The notes beneath the pieces are model-generated. The model did no database searches, was not told the origin of the DNA, and saw only the letters and a program-made list of their open reading frames with translations. The position numbers and the translations under genes were made by a program. 64,000 nt of DNA from Chloridium humicola (taxonomy: Eukaryota > Ascomycota > Sordariomycetes > Chaetosphaeriales > Chaetosphaeriaceae), in contig JAPDFF010000052.1 in the NCBI GenBank assembly GCA_027569505.1, positions 1 to 64,000 on the forward strand, in the 5' to 3' direction. Positions 44,110-54,851 of this stretch are shown piece after piece. Positions within the stretch are counted from its first letter, which is position 1. The number at the start of each line of letters is the position of its first letter.

Positions 44110-45749
44110 ATGGCGGGGAACAAGAGAAAAGCGCTGGATGACGAAGCCGGGGTGGAGAGCCAGACCGGAGCCGATCGCGGAACCGGACCACGGCCGAAAG
44201 ACCCCAGGTCCATGCCGAGACTCGGCCCCGATCGGCCCCATCCTCCGGCCCCCGGGGTGTCTGCCGATGGCTACTTCCGGCGCCTCTACGAATCTGAGCC
44301 CGACTTCAGACTGCTCGCAAAACAGGATCCCGCCTTTGCTGCTGTGTGCGTCCAACTGCCGCACTTCCTCTTCCTCCTGCTAACCACCCACAGCCTCCAC
44401 AACAATGGCCAGCTTGACTTCACCGACCCGGCTGCCACCATGCAGCTGACCAAGACGCTTTTGGATATCGACTTTGGTCTCAAGATAGAGCTCCCCGATG
44501 ATAGACTCTGTCCTCCAGTCTGATCATCCTTCGCTTTCATCAGCCATCCATTGCTGACCCCTGACAGGTCCCGAACCGCCACAACTACATCCTTTGGCTC
44601 AAAGACCTGATGGACTCAACATCCTACGAGCAGCCCGGTCGCCCACTATGCGGTCTCGACATCGGCACAGGCGCAAGCTGCATCTACCCTCTCCTGGGCA
44701 CTGCCCAGCGGCCCTGGACTTTCATCGCCACAGGTCGGCCACTCCGTCCCCCCCTCCCCCCCCCCCCTTTTTTTTCCTTCACAAACAACACACCCTAACC
44801 CCCCCCCCCCACCTCACTAGACATCGACCCCAAAAGCCTCTCCTACGCCCAGCGCAACATCGTCCTCAACAGACTCCAACCCCGAATCCAGCTCCTCGAA
44901 CGCAACCCTGACGACCCGCTGATCCCCCTTGATAACAAATCCAACCTCCCCATCACCCCAATCTCCTTCACAATGATGAACCCCCCCTTCTACACCTCCC
45001 CCACCGACCTCCTCGTCTCAGCCGCGGCCAAATCCCGCCCCCCCCTCTCCGCCTGCACCGGTGCCCCCATCGAAATGGTCTGCGCCGGCGGCGAGGTCGC
45101 GCACATCGGCCGTCTAATCCGCGAGTCGCTTGCCCTGGGAGACAAGGTGCAGTGGTATACCTCCATGGTGGGGAAGCTGAGTAGCTTGGAGGTGTTGGTG
45201 GGCGAGTTGAGGGAGAGGGGCGTGGATAATTACGCCGTGGGGGAGTTTGTGCAGGGGAATAAGACGAGGAGGTGGGTGCTGGGGTGGAGTTTGGGGGGGA
45301 TGAGGCCGAGGGAGGGGGTGGCGAGGGGGTTGAGGGGGTGGAAGGGGGTTTGGCCGGCGGCGGTGGAGGTGGAGGTGTTAAAACTAGGGGGTGGGACGTC
45401 AGTTGACCTGGTGGTTGGCAGGATACAGGAGGTGGTTGGGGGGTTGGAGTTGATGGAGTGGACTTGGGAGGCGGAAAAGGCGAGGGGGGTGGGGAGGACG
45501 AGGGAGAATGTTTGGAGTAGGGCTTGGAGGAGGAAGAAGATGAGGGAGCAGGTGGAAAAGAAAGAAGGTGAGACGCCTGCGGCTGCGACGGAGGAGTGTC
45601 GGCTTGGGTTTGAGGTTGCCGTCGTGGTCGGCAAGGACGAGACATTGGTCACTTTGCGCTGGCGAGAGGGCCATGACCCGCTCATATTCGAAAGTCTAAG
45701 TGGTTTTCTACAAGGAAAGCTTAAAGACCTCGGACAGAAAGGGAATTGA
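44110..45749 (+). CDS. METTL16: METTL16-type RNA N6-adenine methyltransferase
   Basis: Exons 44110-44345, 44394-44517, 44568-44733 and 44821-45749 give 484 residues. The start of the fold shows the family pattern FTDPAATMQLTKTLLDIDFGL and PNRHNYILWLKDLM. The SAM-binding motif is GLDIGTGAS (about 149-157), DIDPKS closes the next strand (176-181), and the catalytic NPPF is at 229-232. The family adds m6A to the ACAGA box of U6 snRNA, which affects 5' splice-site recognition; mammalian members also bind MAT2A mRNA hairpins. The C-terminal 200 residues are less conserved and basic, in the place of the vertebrate RNA-binding region. Intron 3 contains long C and T runs. It lies 230 bp before the XAP5/FAM50 gene, another splicing factor, on the same strand. 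Confidence 0.93.
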
Positions 45750-45981
45750 CACGCTAAAGTCCCCCAATACGCCCATTCGTGATTCTTACAGTCGCTGTCG
45801 CTGGTTCAGCAAGTCCTGGCCCCGCTTCAGGGGGAAGTACACGTAACCTTCGTACCGCAATACACTCCCAATACACCCATGCCCCCCACAATAAATTTCC
45901 AGATCCACCGCCACAACCACCACAACCACCTCCTCCATCACCCTCCCCCCCCACAACCAACAACCCCCCAAACCATCCAAA

Positions 45982-47267
45982 ATGTCCGACCCCTCCCAAC
46001 CCTCCCGCTTCACCCCCCAAAACACAACCATTCAATCGCGACTATCGACCAACACCGTCGGACTCGTCGCGCTCTCCGACTTCCGCAAGCGGCGCGCCGA
46101 GGTGCTGGAGCAGCGGGAGCGCGAGGCGCGCGACGCCGCGCTGTCTTCTTCGGCCAACAACACCAACACCAACACGCGCGCAAACAATAGCGCGGCGGGT
46201 ACGCCTGATCGGTCGTTGGCTGGGACACCGGTGCCGACGGGAGGGGATAATAATGGTGGTGGTGAGAATAGTGAGGTGGAGGTAGGGGAGAGGGGGGCGA
46301 AGAAGGTGAAGAGGGATGGTGCTGGTGCTGGTGCTGGGGGTGGGAAGAAGATGGTGAAGAAGAAGAAGGCGTTGGTTTCTTTTGGGGATGGGGAGGAGGA
46401 AGAGGAGGAGGGAGGGGCTGGGTTTAAGGTTGGGGGTGGGAACAAGGGGAAGAGGGATACCACGTCAAAAGAGGGGGATGATACCAAGACTGAGGCGGCG
46501 GGGGATGGGGATAGTGGAGAGAAAAAGAAGGGGCCGTCCAAGATCACAGCAAACACGTCGGTTGGGGTTGTTCCGCGCGCGCTGACCAAAGCTGCACTGC
46601 GGCGCGAGGCGGCTGAGAGGGAGGCGCTCCGCAAGGAGTTTTTGCTCTTGCAGGCTGCTGTTAAGGCGACTGAGATTGCTATTCCCTTTGTGTTTTATGA
46701 CGGGACGAACATCCCCGGCGGGGTGGTGCGCGTCAAGAAGGGGGACTTCATTTGGCTGTTCCTGGACAGGAGCCGCAAGGTCGGCGCGCAGCTCGAGGTC
46801 GGGGCGGACAAGAGCTCAAACGCTAGAAGGGATTGGGCAAGGGTCAGTGTGGACGACTTGATGCTTGTGCGTGGGACCATGATTATTCCGCATGTGAGTT
46901 TGGATGCTCTATCTCTATTTCTCTCTTCTAGTATGCTGATCTACCATTCCTCTAGCATTACGAATTCTACTTCTTCATCATCAACAAGACCCTCGGCCCC
47001 GGCAACAAGCTCCTCTTCGACTACAGCGCTGAAGCGCCTCCCTCGAAAAACACGGGCGCAGCAGGCCTCAGCCGCGCGGCCGGCATCGCGGAGCTCGAAG
47101 GCGCGTCGGACGACCCGACGGTGACCAAGGTCGTGGATCGGCGGTGGTATCAGCGCAACAAGCACATCTACCCGGCCAACGTGTGGCAGGAGTTTGAGCC
47201 GGATAAGGATTACTCCAAGGAGATCCGGCGGGACCCGGGCGGCAATGCCTTTTTCTTTTCGAAATGA
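45982..47267 (+). CDS. XAP5/FAM50 family protein
   Basis: Exons 45982-46893 and 46956-47267 (intron 46894-46955) give 407 residues. The C-terminal XAP5 domain is clear: IPFVFYDGTNIPG, KKGDFIWLFLDRSRK, LMLVRGTMIIPHHYEFYFFIINKT and YPANVWQEFEP. The N-terminal half is low complexity: a Thr/Asn run, then Lys blocks and an acidic EEEEEE stretch, with probable nuclear localisation signals. FAM50/XAP5 proteins are nuclear, associate with the spliceosomal C complex and influence splicing and transcription. The gene follows the METTL16 homologue on the same strand, so two RNA-processing genes adjoin. Confidence 0.94.
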
Positions 47268-47419
47268 GGCTGCGTGGGCGTGGCGGGTTGATATTCTGGT
47301 GGGACCGATATGTTGATACTGCCATGGCAGGATGGTTGTCGTTCTTCTCTCAGTGACATGACCTAAGTTTGTGTGAGCACCATTTTCTTCTTCCTCCATC
47401 AAGAAATTCTCACTCACCC

Positions 47420-47866
47420 TCAACCAGTCAACTGCCAAATCCCGCACCCCAGCATCGCCAGCATCAACCACCCCGGCCACAACAGCAACAACAGCAGCGC
47501 ATTCCCGCCCGGCCCAAGAATAAGCACAAAAATCTCAAACTCAAGCCTCTTGCGCAACCTCCTGGACCGTTTGCAGTCCCAGGCCCTCCAGACGAGTTCC
47601 TTCGCGAGGACAAACCCCCTCACCATAACGACGAGAGCCCGCCAGGCGATGCTCTTGCTCGCCCACAGGGAAGTGTTTGCAACAATGGTGGCGGCGAAGT
47701 AGGTGCGCAGGCACAGGTGGAAGGCGGCAGAGCCGAGGAGCTGCTGGAACTGTGCGGCGGTGCTGATGAGCGGGGAGAGGGTGGAGATCACGTCGGACTT
47801 CTTTTGGGTGATGGACATGCTTGAGGGTGTTCGAGAGGCTGTTCGGGGGGCGGCGAGGAGAGCCAT
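47420..47866 (-). CDS. Small membrane protein, fungal hypothetical
   Basis: This is a single exon of 148 residues with a plausible codon pattern and a well-placed ATG. After a hydrophilic start (SITQKKSDVISTLSPL), a conserved-looking block AFHLCLRTYFAATIVANTSLWASKSIAW follows, then a basic stretch (RSRRLRKRLEF). It ends with a strongly hydrophobic hairpin (ALLLLLLWPGWLMLAMLGCGIW) that should insert in a membrane. No known domain is recognised. It is convergent with the XAP5/FAM50 gene (152 bp between stops). It could be an organelle-membrane protein; function is unknown. Confidence 0.65.
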   Translation of the reverse strand: MALLAAPRTASRTPSSMSITQKKSDVISTLSPLISTAAQFQQLLGSAAFHLCLRTYFAATIVANTSLWASKSIAWRALVVMVRGFVLAKELVWRAWDCKRSRRLRKRLEFEIFVLILGPGGNALLLLLLWPGWLMLAMLGCGIWQLTG

Positions 47867-49443
47867 GTTTGGGGAGGGTTAGTGGTGGTGGGTGTTGTTG
47901 GTTTGGTAAGGAGATTCCATGAGCTTCTGGGGAAGTTGGGATTGAGGATATTTGGGTCTATTCGAGAAATCCTGGGGAAGCAAAAGCTGGAGGCGCCGAG
48001 ACAGACTGAGAGCGGGAAGATCTGCCACCTTTAAGTCGACGGCGGATATGACGGAGTGGGGATGCCTCGCTCTCTCCAAAACGGCGGGAAGCAGGCGGAG
48101 TGTGGACCACGCGGGCCCTGGAATGGCTTGGCGCCCATCGATACCTGAATGCGACATGGGGTCCTGTTCCGGCCGCCGCCATTCGTCACCTGCTGCTTGC
48201 GGCCCGCGATGTCACCCGGCAGTTCCACGTCTTGCTTCGTTTCTGGTGAGCAGTGTTGTCCGGCCGCACCCCCTCGCAGGCGCTGGCAGTGTGTTGTTGT
48301 GCCTGATGAACGGCCGACCCCGCGCCGAAGCCCACCCGCGTGGGGGTTTCTCTCGCTATGTCGAAGAAAAGCCGGAGGGGTGTTGCAGTGGGATTTGCGT
48401 GCAGCCGCCGAAGCCATCTCAATGCCCAAAGTAATGACACATCCGTTCGTGGTTGGCCGCGGGGAGGGAGGGATGGAGGGGTTTGGAGGGGTTCGCAAAC
48501 GCAGGGTCCGGGACGGAACGACGGCCAAGGAGGGGTTCTTGTCGATCCACGCATCTGCCCTTCAAACAGCACAGCACTGGCTGTTTTTAATTCGATAAAA
48601 TAATGTCTTCTATAATATTTTAATAGACTTTGAACAGAGTATTCCATCTCATTACTTCCTTATCCATCTTCCAGATGCCCTATCCTCGACCAGATCCAAA
48701 AGGGCCGGACCTGAAGGTCCTTGAAGGCGCGGGGCAGTGGAGATGCCAGTGGGGTTCGCGCCTTCCAGGGAACGTGAAACGTCCGGTCTTCTGATTGGCC
48801 AACTCTTTCCCATTCAGTTTGGTCGAATTTTCAGGGTTTCAAACTACGTCATCATCCAGTTTCCCATCCCAAGGCCCTCATCCCAGCTGATCCCTTCGAT
48901 GAGGCGCAAGAGCTGGTGAGCAGGGCAGAATATAGCTACGCCCAGATTGGCTGTAATGACATCAAAGTATAGGGGAGCGGAGGTCAGCTGGGATGCGACG
49001 ATATCAACTGAGCTTTTCGGCCGACCACAAAGGGCACTGTGCTTTTTTCCCAAAAGGAAAGAGAGGCACCGTTTTGTGGCCGTCAACACATCGAAGGCTC
49101 TCTTTGACGAGAACATCAAATAGGACCTACCGGTGACCTACTACAACAGTCGACACTTTCTATTGAGCATCTTCGCAAGCCAATCTGCCTTTCAGCTCGA
49201 AAAGAACGTCCAGGGGAACTGATACCGGATATGACCCTCCTTGGGCTTGGTCATTCTCGAGTTGTGCTCGCTCGTCCTAAAGACCGCCTCATCTGACCAG
49301 GCGCAGTTTTTTCCCACGGGTAGGACAAAAGTGAGTCAATTACATCTGTATCTAATCCTCAGCCCAAGACCAAGCAATCCTTAAACGGGCTATTATCCCA
49401 CTCCATCATTACTACTTCACACCTGTTGCTTCTCTCAGCTACC
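47867..49443. other. Intergenic, 1.6 kb, no gene recognised
   Basis: GC-rich DNA with mirrored ORFs occupies 47900-48590; AT-rich DNA follows at 48590-48660 and 49320-49440. No motif or repeat structure is seen. Confidence 0.45.
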
Positions 49444-50298
49444 TTACTTCTTCCCCGGCGCATCCAACCCCATAACCCTCCTCACCGCCCCATTCCCCAC
49501 CACCGTCAACCCCCCCTCTAACCTCTCCAACCCCTCCCCCTCCAACACCGCCCCCTCCCACATCCCCGTCGCCAACCCCGTCAAGAACCTCCCCAGCGGC
49601 TCCGTCGGACTAGTCTTCCCCCTAAACCCAAAATTCATTATCGGCGACAGCACACTCCCCATCGTAGTCTTGACCCACCCCAGCTCGGGCAGCACCGGCT
49701 TGAGCTCCTGGTGGTTTGTCCAGTCGACGAAGCCCGGGCGGACAGTTGTCGCACGGAAGGTGGTGGGGTTGGATTTTTGGAGTTCGGCGAGGGCGAGCTC
49801 GGTTTCGCCTTTGACGCGCCCGAAGAAGGGGGTTAAACGACCGGGGGTGGTGGTGGCGCCGTCGCCCGAGACGTAGATGAAGTGGAAGGGGGTTTTTTGG
49901 GAGTTGGAGTTGGGGTTGGGTGTGGGAGAGAGGGATTGGAAGGCGGTGGCGGCGGCGAGGGGGAAGGTTTTGGTTATGGAGATGTACTCCCTGGGGGGAA
50001 GTTAGTGTCAGTTGGTGGAACTGATGGGTAAATGTGGAAAAGGGACGAACTCTTTGTTGACCTCGTATTGACTGATCCCAAGGGCCCAGACGCAGGCTTC
50101 GGCACCTTCCAGTTTGCGGATAACGTCTTGGTCGTAGGACGCAAAGTCCTTGTGGAGGATGACGTTGATTCGCTCGTCGTTGAACTTCACCGGTCTTCGG
50201 CTGAGGACCGAGATTTTGGTGATGTCCGTCGTTCTGATCATGGCGTCGAGGACGGCTGTGCCGACCAGGCCAGTGGCGCCGGTCAAGATGAGATGCAT
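49444..50298 (-). CDS. NAD(P)-binding Rossmann-fold protein (atypical SDR, NmrA/HSCARG- or Fmp52-like)
   Basis: Exons 50298-50051 and 49990-49444 (intron 50052-49991... i.e. 49991-50050) give 264 residues. The start MHLILTGATGLVGTAVLDA is the nucleotide-binding loop of extended or atypical short-chain dehydrogenases. SVLSRRPV follows strand 2 and EACVWALGIS strand 4. YVSGDGATTTPGR carries the strand 5 region, where classical SDRs have the catalytic Ser-Tyr-Lys; FFGRVKGETELAL follows. TTVRPGFVDW is the usual end of the fold. The likely role is NAD(P)H-linked sensing or reduction of a small carbonyl; the substrate is unknown. Confidence 0.85.
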
Positions 50299-51480
50299 TT
50301 TGTCAGGGGAAAGGTCTTTAGTCTTGAGTGTTTGGAGCAAGATACTGAGTAGTGTTGAATGACTTTGAATGAGCAGACGTGTCTCCTTCTATAGTCGTCG
50401 AAAAGGCGCTTGGCCACCGCTGTTGAGGAAGCCGGCGTTATGGCGTTACTCGGGGTTAGTGAAGCTGACATGTTGCGCAGCCTACCACGCCGGACATAAG
50501 ACCCAGGCCACCAAACATCCTTGTAGCATGTCGTCTGCGCTGAGTAAGCCATAAAGAATAACCCAAGGAAACGATCAACTAAACAACCAAGCCTTGCCCA
50601 AGTTGTGGGTGGAACATGAGAAGAACGGCGGATGGTGGGTAACAACCTGTGTTGCTGTCTCCAGTTAACAAGCTGACGGTGTCCTAAAGCAGCCACATGA
50701 CTTGTGAGATACCTGTTCTTCTTATATCTTCTCTTGACTACTTCCACCCTCCACCTGGCGGCAGTGCGGTAGGACTTTTTCAAGCTGGCAATACGTGCTT
50801 AGCTGTCCATTCCAGGGCTGACCCGATCACCCTTTGTCCAGGTTCTCGCTGCAGGTATCAGTTCTGCTGGGGCTGTCTTTGTAATTGGGTTTCAGGCAGT
50901 TGCGAACTGGATGGTTGCAGAGCTGCTGCTTAGCCAATACCCCCATGATTGGAGAGCTGCACATCGTTACTCTGGCTTTTCTTAAATCTCCTCACTCGGT
51001 TTCTTGGAGGGCAATGGTGGATTGAAATTTCTTGCTGATCTCAGAACTCTATCAATAGGTGTTAAATGCCTGTATCGGTTTGTTGGTACGCATTTGGTGT
51101 TCTTACCCAGCTTATCCTTCCTCCTTTGACAAGTCACCAGTGACTGCCATCCCTGGTGGAATCTTTTGCTGACCGTTCTCATAGGGAGTGTATGGCAAAC
51201 TTCAGGGAGATTGTTCGGACAGACAACGATGCCCATCAAGCGGACTGCCGCTTCCACACGACGAATGTAAAGTGAAGCGGACTTCGAAAGCTGGTTTTCT
51301 CATATCAGAAATCATTTATCTTTAAACACTGTACACCTTTGGGCCTCAAAGCCCTGAGACACCTCTCTATTGCGTTATGGCAATAGAAATTCTACAGTCT
51401 ACTTCTGAAGAGTCTACTACTCCGCCATTACACCCCACTCGAAGATGATTCCCATTCCATCAACGCCGTTACCCTCACAG
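50299..51480. other. Intergenic, 1.2 kb, no gene recognised
   Basis: This separates the Rossmann protein from the tail of the coiled-coil gene. Base composition is near even and no repeats or reading frames with recognisable motifs are seen. Confidence 0.45.
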
Positions 51481-53119
51481 CTACACCGAAACCCTCCGAT
51501 CATGACTAACCCGTTTCCTCACCCGCCCCTCCTCCTCCTCCCCCTCGTCCTCCTCCGCCTTCCTCTTCCCCCTTTTCGGATCCCCCCTCGAAATCACCCA
51601 CCCCTTCTCCAAAACAACCTTCACCCTCTCCCCACCTCCCCCCTCCTCAACCCTCGTCAACGCCCCAAACAGAATACACGCCACATCCCCCCTCCTCCCA
51701 TCAACCTTCGCCCCCTCCCCCTCCTCCGCCGGCACCTCATAATCCACCACACACAACCACTCCTCAGCCGCCAACTCCCTCGTCTCCGCGTCACACCCCG
51801 GCTCGCCCCACTTTTTAGTATCCCGCGACGGAACCTCAACTTTGTAACCCCCCGGGGCCCGCCGCATGGCAAGTTTGAGGTTGATGGCTAGCTCGCAAAT
51901 GGCGGCGATGTGGGACTTAATTTTGTCGGATAGGGCGCTGCGGCCGGAAGGGGCGGGGCGTAGGACGGGGGAGAGGGTGTGCAGGATTTCGGAGGTGACG
52001 CCTTCGATGTTGCGCGGGATGTCCCGCAGGGGGGCCATGGTGCCGATTGTGTTGGCGATCCAGGCGTTGAGTGTTTCTTCGGGGACTAAGAAGGAATGTC
52101 AGTGAGATTGCTTGGGAAAGGGGGGGGGAAGGGGGGAACTTACCTCCTTGGACTTCTAGCTCTTTCTCCATGAAGCGGAGGTGTGCTTCCGAGGCGGATA
52201 TTGCGTGGTGGTCGTCGCTTCGGAGGAAAGCCTGGACGCCGAACGCGCGGAGACCGTGGCGGAGGATGCGGCGGAAGAGTAAATGGAAGATGGCGGCGGC
52301 AACCCGGCGTCTTCGTTGAGAGGGACTTGAACGATTCCAGGTCTGAGGGTGGAACGGACTGTCCACCGGGATAGAGGTATCGTTTGGTAGTGGCTCTGGC
52401 ATAATTGCAGAGCTCTTGCAAAACTCAGAGACTGACTCTCTCAGACCAAGAAACTTGGGGAGGATCGTTTCGCCGGACTCCTCCACAAGTGGGTTTGGCT
52501 TCTTCTTCTTGGCCTGTTTCAACGCCAAAGCTGCCCTCTCCTCAATCCAGATTCGAGCATCTTTGAGTTGTCGTGCTGCGGCCTCAGCTTTGATGGCCGC
52601 CAGATGTAGTTCACTCTCCATCTCCTCGAGCTTCTTCCGGTCAAGGTCTCTGTCCTTCTCGAGACTCTCAATCTCAAGACGGTGCTCCCATTGCATGTTG
52701 TGTTTCTCTGCTTTGCAGAGTCTCTCCATGCGTTCCATGGCACTGCCTCGCTCAAGAAGCGTATTGAGCCCCTCACTGTACTGCTTTGCGACGTCCCCAG
52801 CAGTTCTTTCAAGATGGCGCACATTCTCGCCAACTGTGTGGATGTCCTTTCGAAGACCGTTGATGGTTAAGTTGGCGTCGATTATTGAAGTGTCTCCTTG
52901 CGCAGAGACAGATCCTGCCCCTGGTACCGGTTTGGCTGCGGCAAGAAGACCAGGTCTTGGGTTGAACAGCGTGAGAGGTCCTCTGTTGCGATGTTGCTGG
53001 AGACCCCAACGGTTGCTCAGAAAGTCGTGCCGGGCCAGCCTGCCAGTCTTGAAGCGCCGGGGGGCTGGCGCACGCGGGTGGTAGGGTGTTAACCTGATGA
53101 GATGATTGTGTCTCTCCAT
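51481..53119 (-). CDS. Coiled-coil protein, fungal hypothetical
   Basis: Exons 53119-52144 and 52085-51481 (intron 52086-52143) give 526 residues. The N-terminus is basic. Residues about 85-215 form a long heptad-rich coiled coil (SLEKDRDLDRKKLEEMESEL, RQLKDARIWIEERAALALK). The C-terminal half has no known domain but a regular pattern (NAWIANTIGTMAPLRDIP, IKSHIAAICELAINLKLAM). It ends in an acidic-basic tail (EEDEGEEEEGRVRKR) that could be a nuclear signal. No catalytic motif is seen. It may be a structural or nuclear protein. Confidence 0.75.
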
Positions 53120-53943
53120 TGTGGATAGTATCGTTGGGTGTTGGTGCCATCCTGAGTTCGGCTCTTCAGTGTGGTGTTGTCGAGGTTGTATTGATTCGAG
53201 AGATAAAGAGATCAAGCGAGCTGTTCGGATGGCCCTTCAGGGTGTCGTGTCTTGACAAAGGGCTCAAAGACCGGATGAGGCAAGGACTTTAGTCTTTCAC
53301 ACTTGTGCCATTTGTACCTGAGTCAACAGACAAGGAGTCAAAGACCATCGATTCAATCCTAATAATTTATACAGGCTGAGGCTGAGTCCCTGCCCGCCAA
53401 TGCATTGTTGCCGTTGTTGTTTTCATCTGGCGTGAGCGACAACGTGGACATCAACGTATGGGGAACAATGTGCAATTGTCTTGTTCCAGGTATGTCTCAC
53501 AACCGCTTTGTTTGTTTGCCGTTGACTTTGACTTTGACTGAAGAGATGCATGTCACGTGTCAGCGTGGTGAGTGAGATAACATACGGGATGAGCCATGAC
53601 TTGGTAGGCTGGCCCAAAAGGGTCGACTTTTCAGAACACATAGTGAGTCAAGAGCTGAAAGAAAAAAAGACCTCAGCAGTGCTGCTGACAGCCGTGACAT
53701 GGATGGTCCGCGACTCAAAGTGGCCGCCTTGTGCCGAGACCGCATCAGGCAGACATTGAGTGACAGGCAGCTGCGAGCGACTGGGGCACTCAGAAGCTGC
53801 AGCTTGTCAGCCACAATCTTCGTCACTTCTCAGGAGTCAGGAGGCAGAAAGGAAGCTTTGACGGCCTCCAAGTCAACTGACTCACCGGCCTTTCTTTTTC
53901 CAGCAGTCATCGCAGATTCATCATCGAAAAATCATCAGCGGCC
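53120..53943. promoter_or_regulatory. Shared 5' region of the coiled-coil gene and the SH3 gene
   Basis: These 824 bp lie between two divergent genes and contain both promoters. A GACTTTGACTTTGACT direct repeat lies at about 53524-53539. No ORF with a motif was found. Confidence 0.4.
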
Positions 53944-54503
53944 ATGACCTTCACCGAATCTAATGAAGATTCTCCCCCGTTGCAGCGCCAAGCTGCAACC
54001 ACAGAGAAGGACGGCTTGATGATTTCCGGAGAGGCCTCACTGCGCATCGACATCGCAGTCGCCCAAACCGTCAGTGACTTTGAGGATGTAACCATCTCCG
54101 CCTCGGTGGACACAGACATCAAGGACGACATCCCAACATCCCTCGACAACCACATTAGTGCCGCAGAACCGACTCAGCATTCAGCTATAAAATCATGCTC
54201 CGACCGTAGCGAACCTGAGGATGAAGCTAGAGCCCGGGTAATCTACAATTTCAAGGGAAACGCATCCAACGAACTGAAGATTGAGGTGGGCGAGATAGTG
54301 GTGGTTCTTGACAGGTCGCAAAACCCCAGCGGTTAGTTCAAGCCCATTTTCAAACGCTCGCCTTACAGTAGTGCTAACCCATTTCTCTACCAGGCTGGGT
54401 GCTCGTGCGAAACCAGAGGGGGTTGCTTGGGTGGGTGCCAGTCAGCTATCTTCAAGAGCTGCAGGGTGGAAGAAGGTCACGGCAGAAGGATGGTGAGGTT
54501 TAA
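53944..54503 (+). CDS. Small SH3-domain protein
   Basis: Exons 53944-54331 and 54394-54503 (intron 54332-54393) give 165 residues. The first 90 residues are acidic and low in structure. The SH3 domain occupies about 96-150: ARVIYNFKGNASNELKIEVGE (ALYDY and acidic loop equivalents), GWVLVRNQRGLLGWVPVSYLQ (the conserved Trp and the Gly-Trp-Val-Pro-x-x-Tyr end). It should bind proline-rich partners. An arginine-rich tail follows. It is convergent with the dynamin-like gene (348 bp apart), which has a proline-containing C-terminus (GTPDDQPEQ, RSPGL); a link is only speculation. Confidence 0.85.
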
Positions 54504-54851
54504 GAGCAATGGGATTATGATAGGAACTGGCAGCATCTGAGAGACAGGAAAACGCGAACACAGGTTCTCAATTTTGTTGTTACATGAATTCTATGTTGTG
54601 ACCCATTAGTAAAACCCGTCAATGGAGATACATCAGAGCCATCCGACATTTTTAGACACCCGGATGCTTGATTATACTTCCATAGGCCGGTTCCTTTGTT
54701 GCCTGCGCAGTAGTGTTGGGGAAGCGTCCATGTCTGAGTTCATGTCTGAGTTTATATTTGAGTCCTCTTCTCCAAATTCCTGAGACGGCGGGAAAGCTTC
54801 AGCGTTCCTTGTATGAGACCTTGAGGTCGAAAAAAGCGTGCCCTTGCTGAA

